Source of the DNA: Trochalopteron elliotii
Lineage: Eukaryota; Chordata; Aves; Passeriformes; Leiothrichidae
DNA length: 64,000 bases
Assembly (NCBI GenBank): GCA_024734555.1
Contig: JANPWX010000098.1
Coordinates: forward strand, 493,668-557,667
Direction of reading: 5' to 3'
Below are positions 12,106-24,634 of this stretch, one piece after another (within the stretch, counting starts at the first letter, position 1; each line of letters begins with the position of its first letter). The position numbers and the translations under genes were made by a program. Under the pieces are notes generated by a model. That model was given only the letters and a program-made list of their open reading frames with translations, did no database searches and was not told the DNA's origin.

Positions 12106-15090
12106 TCTTTGTCATTTAACACAAAGTTAATCAAGAACCTTAGAGCTGTCTGATCAGTCCTTCATAAATGCCTGGATTATGCTGCCTCTTATTCTTGTAT
12201 TTATGTTTCAGATACAGGGAGGTTATGGCATTGCAAACTACTTAAAGCATGAACTTAAATTTCTTTTAGATTCCTCGGCTGAGAATGGACTTCCCTCAAG
12301 TAATGTTCCTGTCTCCTCTGTGCTTCCTGTGCTTCTTTCCCATATGTCACCCCAGGAGAGAAGCAATAAATAGGCAAAGAAGGACTTTTATAAAGACTAC
12401 AGTTATTATTTGCTTCTGGATGCATGTAGATAAATTAAACATAAAGGAGTTGAAGCACATCCAAAAACCTTGTAACTCTCCTGCAGGTCTAGGAATTGCA
12501 ATGAAATCTCAACAGTTCAGTCACTCTTATGATCTTTATAGTAGTTGAAAGCCATAGTAAGCCCACATGGTGATAGACTGCAGATTGTATATGAATGAAA
12601 TGTCAATTGGTAGCCTAGATTTATTACAAGAGTTAGTAACTATGTGTTTTTACATATCTCCAGTTCATTTTCAATTACAAAAGTCTCATCTCCCTGCTTA
12701 CTGCATTAATGCAATAAAATTATAACTTGCACTGACAACTTACATACAGGTTCTAATAAGGTAATTTGTTAAGGAATATTCTTAAAGTATTAGAGCTCTA
12801 CAGGTGCAACAGAACAATGAGAATCAAGGGTTTTTGCCTTTCCTGAACTCAGGCTGTTAGGCGTTGTTACAAAGGAATTGTCATCAAATGATGTATTGTG
12901 CGTTCATTATACTGTTCACTGTAATTACGATCACAATTAAAACTCAAAAATTGTTACTGTCAGTTTAAGATGTATGAAGCTGAAAAGACAGTTTGCAGTA
13001 CAATGTATTTTGTTATTATTAAAGACTGGTTAATCATAGCCAGCTGCAGTTGATTAGTCTGGAAATCTCACACATTTAGGAACGTGTCACCAAGTTGATT
13101 CACTCAATTTTCAGGTTGTTTTTGCAGCTACATTTTAACTGTCTCTGTGGAAAGAGCAATCTTAAATGTTTTTCATCCTTCACTGTCCTTGTCCAAATCA
13201 TCATGGTCAGATTAGATCTTCTCTTAAGCATTTTTTAATGCAATTGGAAATATTTTGTAATCAGAGTGGCCCTCTGTATTGTTTTTGCTAAAAGGACACG
13301 TCTATAGATTTCGAAGAAAGGAAAAAGTGTCAACTTTACACCCTCAAATTAGACCTCAGACTGAGAAAATTTCCATTTGAAATTCTCTCTTGTATTATTA
13401 GCAGATAAAGTTCTTAATATATAGAATCAAAGCACCTTCCTCTAGATTTTCAAATTCATAGCCTTTGAGTTTGATACACAAAACTCCAGTGCTTTAGTTA
13501 ATACAACAGCATAATGACTGGTTGTATATGGAAATATATAGATTACAATCTACCCACAAATCCCTATGAAATAATATATAAAACTTTACTCTTTAGTTGG
13601 TTGGTCCAATTGGAATTCTGAATTAAGTAACTGAATTACTGGAGGGTTTGTACTTACAAGAATTAGAACAGAACAGATTTAAGCATTTAATATAATCGAG
13701 TTATGTTTCAGTATTATTTGACTTAATAAATAATAATAATAATAAATAGAAGTGGATAAAATAAATTTTCATATCACAAGTCTTTCTGATCTCAGGGAGC
13801 AAGAGTATTTCAATCATTGTGTTTGATCCCCCTAGAGGATTTGTGACTGGCTTGTCATGAAGGCCTCATGCCCTTGACACATACCAAGAACTGCTTTCTC
13901 TACTGAACTTAACTCTGCAACTTTTGAGTTTGTATCAAGGCCAGAAATTTGAAAATTTATTCAAAATTGTAATCTAAGACATAATCCAAAGTTTTATATT
14001 AGGAGTATTCTATGTTCTGCGTAATGACTATAGCATGGTCACTACATTTTATCCCACGACATGCACCAAATCAGTAATGTGTCTGACTGGAATAGAAGTC
14101 ATACTGCTGTTGGCTCCTAATGCTCCTAATACAAGTGTAATTTTGTAGTCAAATATCATACTTCAAACCTGGCAATAAATGTCTTTGTGTGTAATTCCTG
14201 GATTTCATGGTTGTTCAAATATCATTTTCCTGAAGGACATTTAAAGCAAAGAGGTTAAAAAGCATGCATGAGGATAATGAGCACTAAGAATGAAAAGATA
14301 ATATCATATTTTTCATTCCTTGCTGTACTTCAAATATAATAATTATTTTCATACTCATATATTAGTGAATAAAACTTTTTAAATGCCATTAGGTACACCT
14401 GACTCCTTTTAAACTTTGTGTAATGATTATAGTTCTAGGACTTCTGGAGTTAACAGGTTTCAATTTCATATCAGTATGTTTAATCTGTTCACTCATAAAT
14501 GAATTAGAAATTACTGCAGCTTCATCACTGCACATGATTCTTCAGGTACATATCATCAGTGTCCTTAACAGCAACACTCAGAATCCAACAACAAAAATCC
14601 TTATTATCCTACTTTATTTGGACTTCTTTTAATTTCTTGTGCTACGAAGACAACTATTTTTCAGTAAAAAGTATGGCCTTGGGAATTTTCAAGGTTTTAT
14701 TGCTATTGAAGAATCCAGAGTTATAATAAAAATGACTGGAAAAAAACATTGAAAACCTTTGCAAATGTGTTTATCATATTTTTCCAATCCATTCTAACTC
14801 GTTTCTAATCCAAAATATCACATTTATCGCTTGACAGAAAATAAATGATTTTTTGTTATTCATAAGATATCTCCAAGAAAAATTGGAAATAATTTCCCCT
14901 TACTGATGTTTTTCTCTGAACATAACCAAGTCTATATGGCTATTGAAGAGTTTTTTTACAATTATTAGCATGGAATTAGTAGAAATATTCATTTTCATTC
15001 TGCACTTCTGGTTTATAGGCATCTACAAAAAATATTTTAAAAAGCTATAGACAAATATTTTTAAAGCTATAGATTTACTTTATTTATTCT
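12106..15090. other. Unique AT-rich non-coding DNA
   Basis: No gene or transposon is recognised. A short AAT-repeat lies at 13724-13748. Frames such as 12179-12373, 12285-12548 and 14423-14632 are short and without motifs. Confidence 0.55.
13724..13748. repeat. AAT microsatellite
   Basis: The bases are mostly taa/aat units with one interruption. This is an ordinary simple repeat. Confidence 0.8.
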
Positions 15091-15095
15091 AGGTG
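15091..15095. repeat. Target-site duplication, left copy (aggtg)
   Basis: This is identical to 15714-15718 and directly abuts the TG end of the LTR at 15096. Confidence 0.92.
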
Positions 15096-15169
15096 TGTCC
15101 TGGGTTGACGGTGCCTCCTATCCCAATCGTGCAGCTTTATCTCTATGTACTGCACTGTTATGTCTAACC

Positions 15170-15430
15170 GCTCCCCCCGCCCCCCCCCCCCTCGGTTGGG
15201 TGTTTTGCCGCGGTGGGGCTACTTGCTCTTCTGGTTTTTGTTGCTAGCTCGGCTTGGCTGCAGGCTTTGCTTTGCTTTACTGCTAGCTTTGCTTTACTTT
15301 GCTGCTGGCTTTGTTTTTTTTGCTTTTGCTTTTGTTTTTTTCCCCTTTGCTGGTTTTCGCTGCTTTAGGTTTTTTTTCCCCTTTTTTTTTTCTCTCCCTT
15401 TCACCCCCCGCCCCCCCACCCCCGCCGAAG
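15170..15430. repeat. C-rich and pyrimidine-rich tracts within the LTR
   Basis: There are a C run broken by a single G near 15173-15192, TTTGC/GCTTT repeats near 15260-15340, T runs near 15310-15390, and a second C-rich tract near 15403-15425. On the minus strand the C tracts are G runs spaced by one base, which is the form of a G-quadruplex motif. Such tracts are also prone to sequencing and assembly error, so exact run lengths are uncertain. Confidence 0.8.
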
Positions 15431-15575
15431 ATCATTGGACCGGCTCCGGACCTGACCTGGGAATATCTGGGGGTCCTCGACGCCTGAAAACAGAAGTTCT
15501 GCGCCCTCCCCTCACAGCAACTGCTTGAATATTTTTCTTTTCCCTTGTGTTGGGGAGTGTCTTTGTTTATTTGTC

Positions 15576-15581
15576 AATAAA
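15576..15581 (+). terminator. Polyadenylation signal (AATAAA) of the LTR at 15096-15713
   Basis: The signal aataaa is followed by a T-rich and then a G-rich stretch (about 15632-15655), as expected for a retroviral polyadenylation site with a downstream GU/G-rich element. Confidence 0.7.
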
Positions 15582-15713
15582 TAGGTTTTTTCCACTTCTC
15601 CTCCGAGGAATTCCTTCTCAAACCCAGAGCTGGGAGGGGAAGGGGTGGTGGAGGTTTGTTTTCTGGGGGGCTCCTTTTGGAGACCTTCCCCTAATTTGTC
15701 CTAAACCAGGACA

Positions 15714-15718
15714 AGGTG
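15714..15718. repeat. Target-site duplication, right copy (aggtg)
   Basis: This is identical to 15091-15095 and directly follows the CA end of the LTR at 15713. Confidence 0.92.
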
Positions 15719-16163
15719 TTTCAAAAGAATAATCCAATTTATTAATCCCTTTTCCTACTCCGTCTAGAACTGGAGACAGAGGAATAAAGGCTACTGATAT
15801 ATTGTCAATGATTTATGGCTTGTGTCTTCTGTACTGTATAGTAGAGAAGTGAAAATGTTTGAGCTCTTTGAACTAGCTCTGACAAAGTTTCCAGGGGGGG
15901 CAGCATTTTAGGAACTGCTCTAATCCTGAAAATGAGCAGGATTGGTGCATCCCTCAGAGTCCATCAGTACTGGCTGGAATGCAATGAGAATACCGGGAAG
16001 TGGGTAACGAGGACTCCAGGCTCAATCTTTAAAATTGAAACCTGACAGCTATAATGCTAACCCACTTTTCAAAGAAATAAAAAGAGTGATAAAATTAACT
16101 AACTTATTGGTACTTTCTCTCTTTCTTTGTTCTGCATGTTGGTATCCCTGAAGGATCTATAAA

Positions 16164-16230
16164 AGGTATTTATTAGTGTATTAGGTATTTATTTATTAGT
16201 GTATTATTAGGTATTTATTATAATATTAGT
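16164..16230. repeat. Imperfect tandem repeat, about 3 units of aggtatttattagtgtatt
   Basis: The word aggtatttatt occurs three times, followed each time by a variant of agtgtatt. Units differ by small insertions of tatt/att, so this is a short minisatellite formed by slippage. GC-richer unique DNA begins directly after it. Confidence 0.8.
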
Positions 16231-19200
16231 GCCGAGTGGCCATTGCTTTGCAGATGGAAGCCCTTGGAGAAGTGTTTTGTCCGTGCTGGCCACTCAAACT
16301 GCAGATGCAGGAGAAGGAGGAAGCTGTTTGGTGACAGATGTCCTCAGCATGACCCCACACCAGCTCCTTCTGCAGAAAACAACATTCCCTGACAGATGAG
16401 AGGAAGTGACACTCTTGCTGGGGGTGAGGTTTTCAGTTCACTCCTGCTGATCACATTATTGCACGCTTTTGTCTTGTTACTGCTGTTTGAGCAAGGATAA
16501 ATTGCACCTGCAGGTTTCTATCACCCTTGTTGGTCCTGTAAACTGGTATCCACAGATGCCCACGAAAGACAGGATTGCAGTTGTGTAGGATTAGTAGGTG
16601 GCAAGCTAGTGCCCAAGACTGATAAAGCAAATTACTTAATATAAACTTTCTGACACTTGGAAACATATTCTGATGTTTATATACAATTGCAAACGTATTG
16701 TATTGTAGCTTTTTATAACCCTCTAGCCTCCTATTTGCAAACCCAAATTATTTTTAGCTCTCAAACTTTTTCCCATGCAATTAATTTTTCTCATGGATGA
16801 GTGGTGTAAAAATAACCAATTTGCAAAAAATCATTTAAGATGTCCTCTCTGACTGTAGTGTGTGGTTTTGCTATTACAGAATTACTTACATTACTGATGA
16901 CATTGCACAGAATTATTCACACTTGCACTGTAGAGAGAAAATAAAAAGTGTGTACCCAAAACACACTCTTTTCTAATCTCTAGATCACCCTTTCTCTTAC
17001 ACAGATGATCATACTTGTAATTATGGGATCTATAGATGTTGATAGAATTTGTTCTTTCTCAGAGGAAGAGCACTGCTGCCTTTAAAAGCAATTAGATTTA
17101 GCACGGAGTTAACAGAACAAGTGAAGCCATCTGTCAGCATTTACCACCATCAAACCAAGGCAAAACCCCACTGGTAATTTCTGGTGGGCCTCAGCAGAGC
17201 TCCAGGGGCAGAACCACAGCATATTGCTGCTTCAGCTGGCATCTGAATTCACCCTCCACTCTGTTTCTGGGCATAACCTGAAGGTGGATGTTACTCCTTC
17301 CCCATGGAAACTTCCTTGTTCATGGGTGTCCCAGAACACCTTCCTAGGGCTTCACCAGGCTGGGACACAGTCCTGTCTGCTCCCTTTACAGAAGTACTGT
17401 AAGTGAAGTGAGGGCAATTATCCACTAATTGGTTTTTTTTACAGTAGTTTCTGACCAAGGACAGAACATTCATCTATCTTAAAATTTGTATTTTTACTGG
17501 GTAAAGTGGGAAGCTCAGCATGGGAGGCAGCCAAGAAGCCCAACCAGTAGAATCTGTGTATCTGCCTGACTGGGCAGGAAAGTTTTACTCTCCTTTTGTA
17601 AGATAAATTATTTTCCATCTCCATCATATACTATAATATTTACCTTTCCTTGATTATGGAGAATATAATAATCTTTAAACATTCTTTTTGTCTGGAGAAT
17701 AATTGGAGTTTTACTCTGAGAAATGGACTGTTATGATTATTGTGTGCATCTCTCTGCTCAACAGGTAAATTTTTAAAACAACCCATAATTATCAGTGGAA
17801 ACCACTAGTTAACACCTCAATATCAGAATAATCCCCTTTCATTTCAAATAACAGAAAAGTTTTACTTTACAATAAGAAGCATTACTGTGACTTCAAGATC
17901 ATAAATACATTATGAATGGGTACATTTGAAAATTCACTTTCTTGAAGTTGGCGGTTGGATGAGTTTTAACTTCTCTGGTAGAGGTCCTGATAATAGAAAA
18001 TTGGAAAATAAAATTACACTTGCTAAAAAAGGTTTTATATTCTACTTTAGGCCTATTTTTAAATAATCCAATTTATTTTAAAAGAAAATCAAGGAACAGA
18101 CAAAAACTTAGACATAATTTTCAATGCGAGGCTTTATTTGTAAAATTCCTATATTAAATGCCAGTGTGAAGAGCTTCAGTTTGCTTGACGTGCACTTACA
18201 CCAACACTCAACCTTTTGGATTTTCAGAAATCTTTTATGTAATACCTGGAAAACAAGAGTTTAGTCACGAAGTGGCATATGGAGTAAGAAAAGTCCTTCA
18301 GTAGACCTTATACTGAATTGCTGCTGAGGTAAAAGAGGTCATATTATGTTTTCTTTTGTTATATGGAAGGAAATATAAAATGAAAAATTTTCGTCTTCTT
18401 TTAAAAAGGCAATTTTCAATAAAGGATAAATTCTGAGTCAAATCATTTGAGGAATGTAACTAAAGATTAAAATTTTAATTGCATTTAGAACACTTTAAGA
18501 GACATCCAATAATGTCACAGTATAGTGAGACTAAATTGGAAGCAAAACCAGCTATAGTAAAATTTAAAGGAAAAATAGAAACAAAAGGAAGAGGGTGTTT
18601 ATAGCAATAAACTAAAGCTATTAACTCAAGAAACCAATAGACTTTTTAGAAAAGCATAAAGACATCTACAGACAGATTTAAGGATAAAATATATTTCCAA
18701 GAGAATGAAAAGATAGAAGCTGAAATGAGTTATATTGATCATGCTTTTGCTTGATTAGGGGGTTCATCTTTTGATAGATCAAATCTAGCTGAACAATGAG
18801 ATTTGGCAAAACCTACCCTTTCATTTCAATTACATGATAGGCTAAAGCATTCAGAAATAGACAGTATGATAAATGATGTCAGAAGAGTACTTCATTCATA
18901 CCATATGATGAAGTATTTTCTATGGCATTCAGTAAATTTGAGAGGTTTTAACAACAATTACAAGAGCTAGACATATTTACATGAGGATTTCTAGTATAAT
19001 TGGAGAACTTTCACTTACATACTTCAGGAAGAATCCCTCATTACCATTAGCTACATGTTGATTTTCAATAGCTTCAGTCAATATTGAAAAAAGACAATTA
19101 GGATGATCAAACTAATTGTGTCTGCCAGCTTATGATAAACCCTGAAGCGTGGACAAACCATTAATAAGAATTTATTAATAAAATATTTAGAGGAAAGTAA

Positions 19201-19300
19201 TGCAGTTAGTGCCAGTAGGCATAATTTTACGGAAAACAGATCTTGTCAAACCAGCTTTATACCTTCCTATTGCTGAAAACAAACCAAATAATCTATGGGG

Positions 19301-19353
19301 AAAAAACCAAAACAACAAAATCAACCAAACAAAACAAACAAACAAACAAACAA
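19301..19353. repeat. CAAA-type microsatellite
   Basis: Irregular acaaaa/accaaa units lead into six regular CAAA units near the right end. This is ordinary low-complexity DNA. Confidence 0.85.
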
Positions 19354-20983
19354 GGCAGAAAGCTGTGGATACAGACTAAGGCTGAGGCCTTGTATTGGTT
19401 GTAGAAAGTTGTTAACATGCTGCATACAGATTGCCTATCTGGAAAGGAGATCCCTCTGGAGTAGTCAGACCAAAGGCGTAACTCCTAAAATATTTTATCT
19501 GCTTTGCCTCTATTTTCCTCAACTTTCCCAGGTGAGGAAGGACCCTGGGACCATTCTCAGTAGGTTTCTTGTAATGGTTAAATTTTCAGGGTGAAAAAAG
19601 GATCATTGAGGAGAGGTTTTAACAGTATAAATGCATGTACAATTTGTGGAGGTAGAGGCAGTCAGAGCACCTGTATTTGTCAGTGTTTCCATCTCACACA
19701 GGACTTCCTTATATAGACCAGAAGTTACCAATTAAAGAGGTCACTGGGAAACTGAGAAGATTTCATGGACAAGCCACAAGAACAGCTGACAGACTGCAAA
19801 GATGCTTGAGAATTTGAGAAGTCATTCATTGACTGTGAAATCTTAGCAAATATTTGTGTGTTATTTGATAACCGCTCATACATGCCCAGTGAGGAAACAA
19901 GAATTTAATAGTGAAGAGCTGATGTCCCATGATTGCAACTTACTGTTAAAGAGTTCAGAATAAAGAAATAAAGAGACATAATTTTTCAATGACAAGAGTT
20001 ATAATAATAACCATTTAGCAAGGATTGTAGTATTTTTTCCATTACTTGTTTTAAAGGATATTATAATATACTTTCATTTAAAATGTATTTTATACAAAAG
20101 GAAATTAGGCCAATACAATTCTAAAGCCAGAACAGTTGTTTTAGAGCAGCTGATTGTGATTCAGCTCACAGGTTTGATAGAGAGGCTCTTACTATCACCA
20201 CAGGTTATATGCCATAAACAGCTGCTCAACTATTGCTGAGAACAATCTCATATTTTGAGAGTCCATTAGCTGCCCAGACTTTGAGAGCTATTCTCCAGCT
20301 GGAAGGCATAAGAACCGGCTTGGGGATGAAATTCAGAGCATGCTGTGGCTAATTTCTAGAAGTGGAATTTCATCAAGAGACAACAACCTGGGAGCAAGGA
20401 TGCAATTACCCCATACCTTCAGGTGTCTAACTGAGGTATTGCACCTTTGCACTACACTCTGCTCTTCTCATCTGCCTTGGGGGAAAATTTGTCACAGCTA
20501 CCTTAATTATTCCACTGACAGCTTAGAAAAACAGAGGTCCAACTTTCTATGCTCTGAACTACACCAAATGTAGGTGCCTACAGTAGGGGCACGAATGTCA
20601 TCCATTGTGGGTGGCTATAAGCACCAAGTGGAAAGAAAAACAAACAAAGAGTTGTGTCACCAGAACATGTCAAAGGAACATGCAGAAGCACTGTGCCTAA
20701 CTCACACTGGAAGTCAACCATAAGAAGATATGTAAAAGCACAAATGAAACTAAGATCTTAAACATATTAACTTACACAGGGATTCAAACAAGAATGCACA
20801 GCTTGACTCTGTGGATTTCTGCAGTTCAACCACCTCACTTCTCTGCAAATCCCAAATTTAGGACTAGGACTACAGCATAGGTCACAGACACAGTTTCATT
20901 TCCGGCCACAACTCATTTGTGCCTTTCCTACCCTTGGGCAGTTTAGAGCTGTTATTATCCCTCAGGAGACCTGAGGAATGTTA

Positions 20984-21011
20984 GTGTGTGTATATATATA
21001 TATATATATAA
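20984..21011. repeat. Compound (GT)n(TA)n microsatellite
   Basis: Three GT units are followed by ten TA units. It is likely polymorphic in length. Confidence 0.9.
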
Positions 21012-24000
21012 ATTGCATTTTATGCTATTCCTCTGAATAAGAGCCTTTAAACTGCCTTAAATATGAAGATGACAGAAAGTAAGGGAAGTCTTGTAGTCCA
21101 GTTGAAGAGAGAGAAACATGGCCAAGACACACTCTTAAGCTTACATTTCTAAACAGCTTCCCTAATTTTGTTAGGCAAATAAAAATTTGATTCCTTTGAT
21201 GTGCATATGTAATTGTCACTGGTGCTAATGAGAATTATTTGCACAATTCAACAGAATAAGCCCTATAATTTAAGGATATTTGGAGGGGGACTTCAAAGAA
21301 AACATTAAATTCTTGACTAAGAAGTAATAAGAAGTCTATGAAAAGTCTGAACATCTGAATAGCAATCAATTTTTTAAATAATCTTGAATTTTCTAATATA
21401 TGCCAAGAGTTTTAGTCTTCAGAAGTCCAATACATGGATGTTCAATCAAACTTTAGTAATATAAAAATGACAGAAAGTAAGAACATGAATGTATTTAAAA
21501 CTTACTGGAGTACAGTTATAAAAAAAAAGTTATTAGATTTTTTTTCAGAAAACTGTAAAAGACAAAGAAAGTGAGGTTTTCATCTCAATCTTCTTTGATA
21601 TAAAAGGAATTATTAAGTCCTAGGTAAACCAAAAAGAAAGAAAGAAAGTCAGATAAATGAATAAACAGAGTAGAATTTATTTTTCCATTGCATTTCTTCT
21701 TTCTCCTTTTAGGTATAGAATTTTGTGTAATGCCCACACCAGTAGTAATTTCAAATCTTGGTCTGCAGATGAGAGCAAAAGCTGAGCAAAGGCATATGCT
21801 CTCCCCTTTCTGGCTGCAGTTATGGTTCATGATGGGATGATAGAGATCACTGTGAAACAGAGGCAGAGTATGCCTGGCACCCAAGCTGTAGGCTTAATTC
21901 TTCATTAATACTCCCAGTACCTTCGTGGACCTGCATGGTGAGTGTACCAGAGATGTGTAAACTGACAATCCTTGTAAAAATCTTGTAAAAATGAACAGAG
22001 GAATTCACCATTTCTTGGTATTTGGAGCGCAGAAGTTTGCATCTGTCTCATTGTCTACAATCTCCTAGGCATCAGTAAAACAATCCTGGGGAGAAATTAA
22101 TCCCATCCTAAAGTATAGGTCTACAACAGACTAGACTAACTGGTAATTAAATTTGTCCACTATATTTTCTTGAGTGCAGAAAGTGGAATCCAAATAGCCT
22201 AGACAGGTGTCTGAAGGTAGGGGTGGAGATTCCCACCCCCAGTTTATCCATTGATCCAGAAGCTGGTCTGACCTCCAGTGATAGAGACTGTACCAATCAC
22301 TTTGGTCAATGTATTCTTGCATTCATAATAAGTTTAAAAGCATTTTTAAATTACAAGCTGTAATCAAGTCAAATAGTCTAATGCAATCTGTCACAGAGAA
22401 ATAGAATAGAACTGTTTTTCTATTTTACATCTTTTTTTACATACATGAAGAAAGGCACATATCATTTTTCTTTTGCCTTCTCCAGGTTAAACAAAACCAA
22501 TATTCCTGATACTTATCTGTCATGCTTTCTATATCTGTGCTGGTCCCAAACAACATTCATTTGAACAAAGATTTTTTTTGTAGCATCTAAGGATGGCTGT
22601 AAGATTCCAGCTGAGACCTTATCACAGCAACGTATACACCAGAGAAAATCTACTTCAAATGTCATAGGCACAAATTTTCTGCATGGAAATTGCTTTTTTC
22701 CCACTCTACACTCCCCTGCTCTTCAACAAAAAGTAAAAAGGTTACTCATCCTTGTTCTCTTTATAAATCAGGTCATTTTGCAAGTGTTTTTTCAGTCAAT
22801 ATCCTATCCTGCTTATTCCTGCCTGTATATAACAACTTCCACTAGAAAAATTGCATGTTTTGATCCCAACTAAAATCTGACAAATTCATGACAATTTCTG
22901 ATAGATCTTTGAATTTCATGATAATAATTACAAACTTCTTGCCTTTGTGGCCCTTCATACTTAATGAGCTTACCTTCTGTTTGCTTCTCTAGGTCATTCA
23001 TACAAATATTTTATAGTTTTATATCCTGCAGAAACCTTTCAGAGAGTGGAGACTACTGAGCTTTCTAATTACACGTGGTATTTTTATATAAACAATGTTT
23101 TTTCATATTTCTTCCTGGAAAGGCACCTGTGTTGAAAACCTTACTGGAACTGCAATTTGTCATGTGATGTTCCTCCTATATGCATAACATCTTTACCTTC
23201 TGTAGGAGGAAATGAAGCTACTTAGGCATGATTCATTCCAGAGACACAAAGGCTGGTGGTTATTCATTCCTCTGTTTACTCAGTGTGTTCACAGACTTCT
23301 TGCTTATTGGCAAGAATTCTGTATTCCCACTGTTTTTCCAGCAGCGGGAATTAGGGTATCTGCAATTTTCAAGAACCTCCTTTACAAAGCAATGCACCAC
23401 TTTTGCCTTTTGCTATTTATTTCATATCCATCTGTCGTAACTTCTCAGATGCAACCAAACACTGAGCTTTTATTTATGAATCCTTTCAGTTCTCTGAGAG
23501 AAAAAAAAAGTCAGGTGAAGGCAGTTTGAAAACATCTGATTGAGTCAAGTATCAATTTGTTCCTGCTATACCAGGCTGAAATCTTGATCCTTCACGCCTG
23601 ATATCAAATATGATAGCAAATGAGCTTTTTAGTGAGAGTGGAAAAACGTCATTAAGTGTTCAGAAATTTTCAGCATCGCATGCCAGTCACTTTCAATCTT
23701 TACAGGGGCAGACTAATGAGCTCCTGCTTCTGGAGTACTTACTTGTAACTGGTTTCTGTTGGAATCAATTTTCTCCACAATTTTCCTTTTCTGTCTTTGT
23801 TTTTCTAACCCGAAGTTTAATTGTAATGCTGCATTTTTGCACCCATCCTCAGTAGTTTGACCTGGGGTCTGTTTTCTATGCTGTTCACTTTGTGATTAAA
23901 ATGACAATGAGATTATAGTTCCTCAGATCAGTGCCCTTGATATTCTTGTAAATTACTAATCTCTTTTACACATTCTACTAATACAAGCCATTTAAAAGTT

Positions 24001-24610
24001 CTTTCCTTCTAATTCTCTGATTTCATTGAAGTCTGCCTTTCTGAAAGCTGTTTTCATTCTGGTCTTTTTTGTGCACTCTGTTAGGGTCATGCTTTTATTA
24101 CACCCATACCCAAGATATCTTTTAATCTGATGGCCTCAGAATTCTTTCCTCTTGGTTGAAATAATATGTAGATTTTCTCCAATATGAATGTCCTATAGCT
24201 TTGTTACTAGTGGGAAGAACTTGAAGGGCAGTCAGGGTCTAGCTATGTCCTTGTTTCTGTTTGTTATTAAAATTTCTAGTGATGATTACTCTTTTAGGGG
24301 TTTTAAAGGATCAAAATGACATTACCCACTCTGGTTTACACTTGCTGGAAATATTTCTGTTGGAAATTTTTCAGTGGCTAGTTCTATATTTTGCAGTACT
24401 TTGTCACTTGAACATCTTTTTTTTTTGATATCTTCGCTTTTCCATTTTAGGGCCAGATATGAGCCTCAGATGTAGCTGAGAATTCAATCTTTTGGGATAA
24501 CCATCCCTATAACTCTCATATCCTTTCACAATAGACTTATTTCTATCCAAATCTTTTGTTTTTCCTGTGCCACCATCTTGCCTCTGAATACTTGTTCAGC
24601 ACAGTGAACC

Positions 24611-24634
24611 TGTGTCTGCGTGTGTGTGTGTATA
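24611..24634. repeat. TG microsatellite
   Basis: The array has a tgtgtctgcg start, then pure TG dimers ending in tata. It is short and partly interrupted. Confidence 0.8.

Larger units (their letters stand above)
15096..15713 (+). mobile_element. Solo LTR of an endogenous retrovirus, forward orientation, 5-bp TSD
   Basis: A 618-bp element starts tgtcctgggtt and ends aaaccaggaca, near-perfect inverted ends (10 of 11) with TG...CA termini. The same 5 bases, aggtg, flank it at 15091-15095 and 15714-15718. A polyadenylation signal, aataaa, is at 15576-15581, leaving about 130 bases of R/U5. I see no canonical TATA box. The type with TGTCCTGG...CCAGGACA ends is familiar from songbird genomes (from memory), and a 5-bp duplication fits ERVL- or class I-like elements rather than ERVK. 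The inside is strikingly biased: long C runs, TTTGC/GCTTT units and long T runs on the plus strand. The 127-codon frame at 15145-15528 is a by-product of this bias, not a gene. No viral coding region is attached. Confidence 0.93.

Noticed and set aside
15145..15528. 127-codon plus-strand frame rich in Phe, Leu and Pro
   Set aside because: It lies wholly inside the solo LTR and follows from its pyrimidine-rich repeats; no domain is present.
21069..21481. 15-base word atgacagaaagtaag occurring at 21069 and 21467
   Set aside because: The match does not extend beyond the word, so it is probably coincidence rather than a target duplication or element edge.
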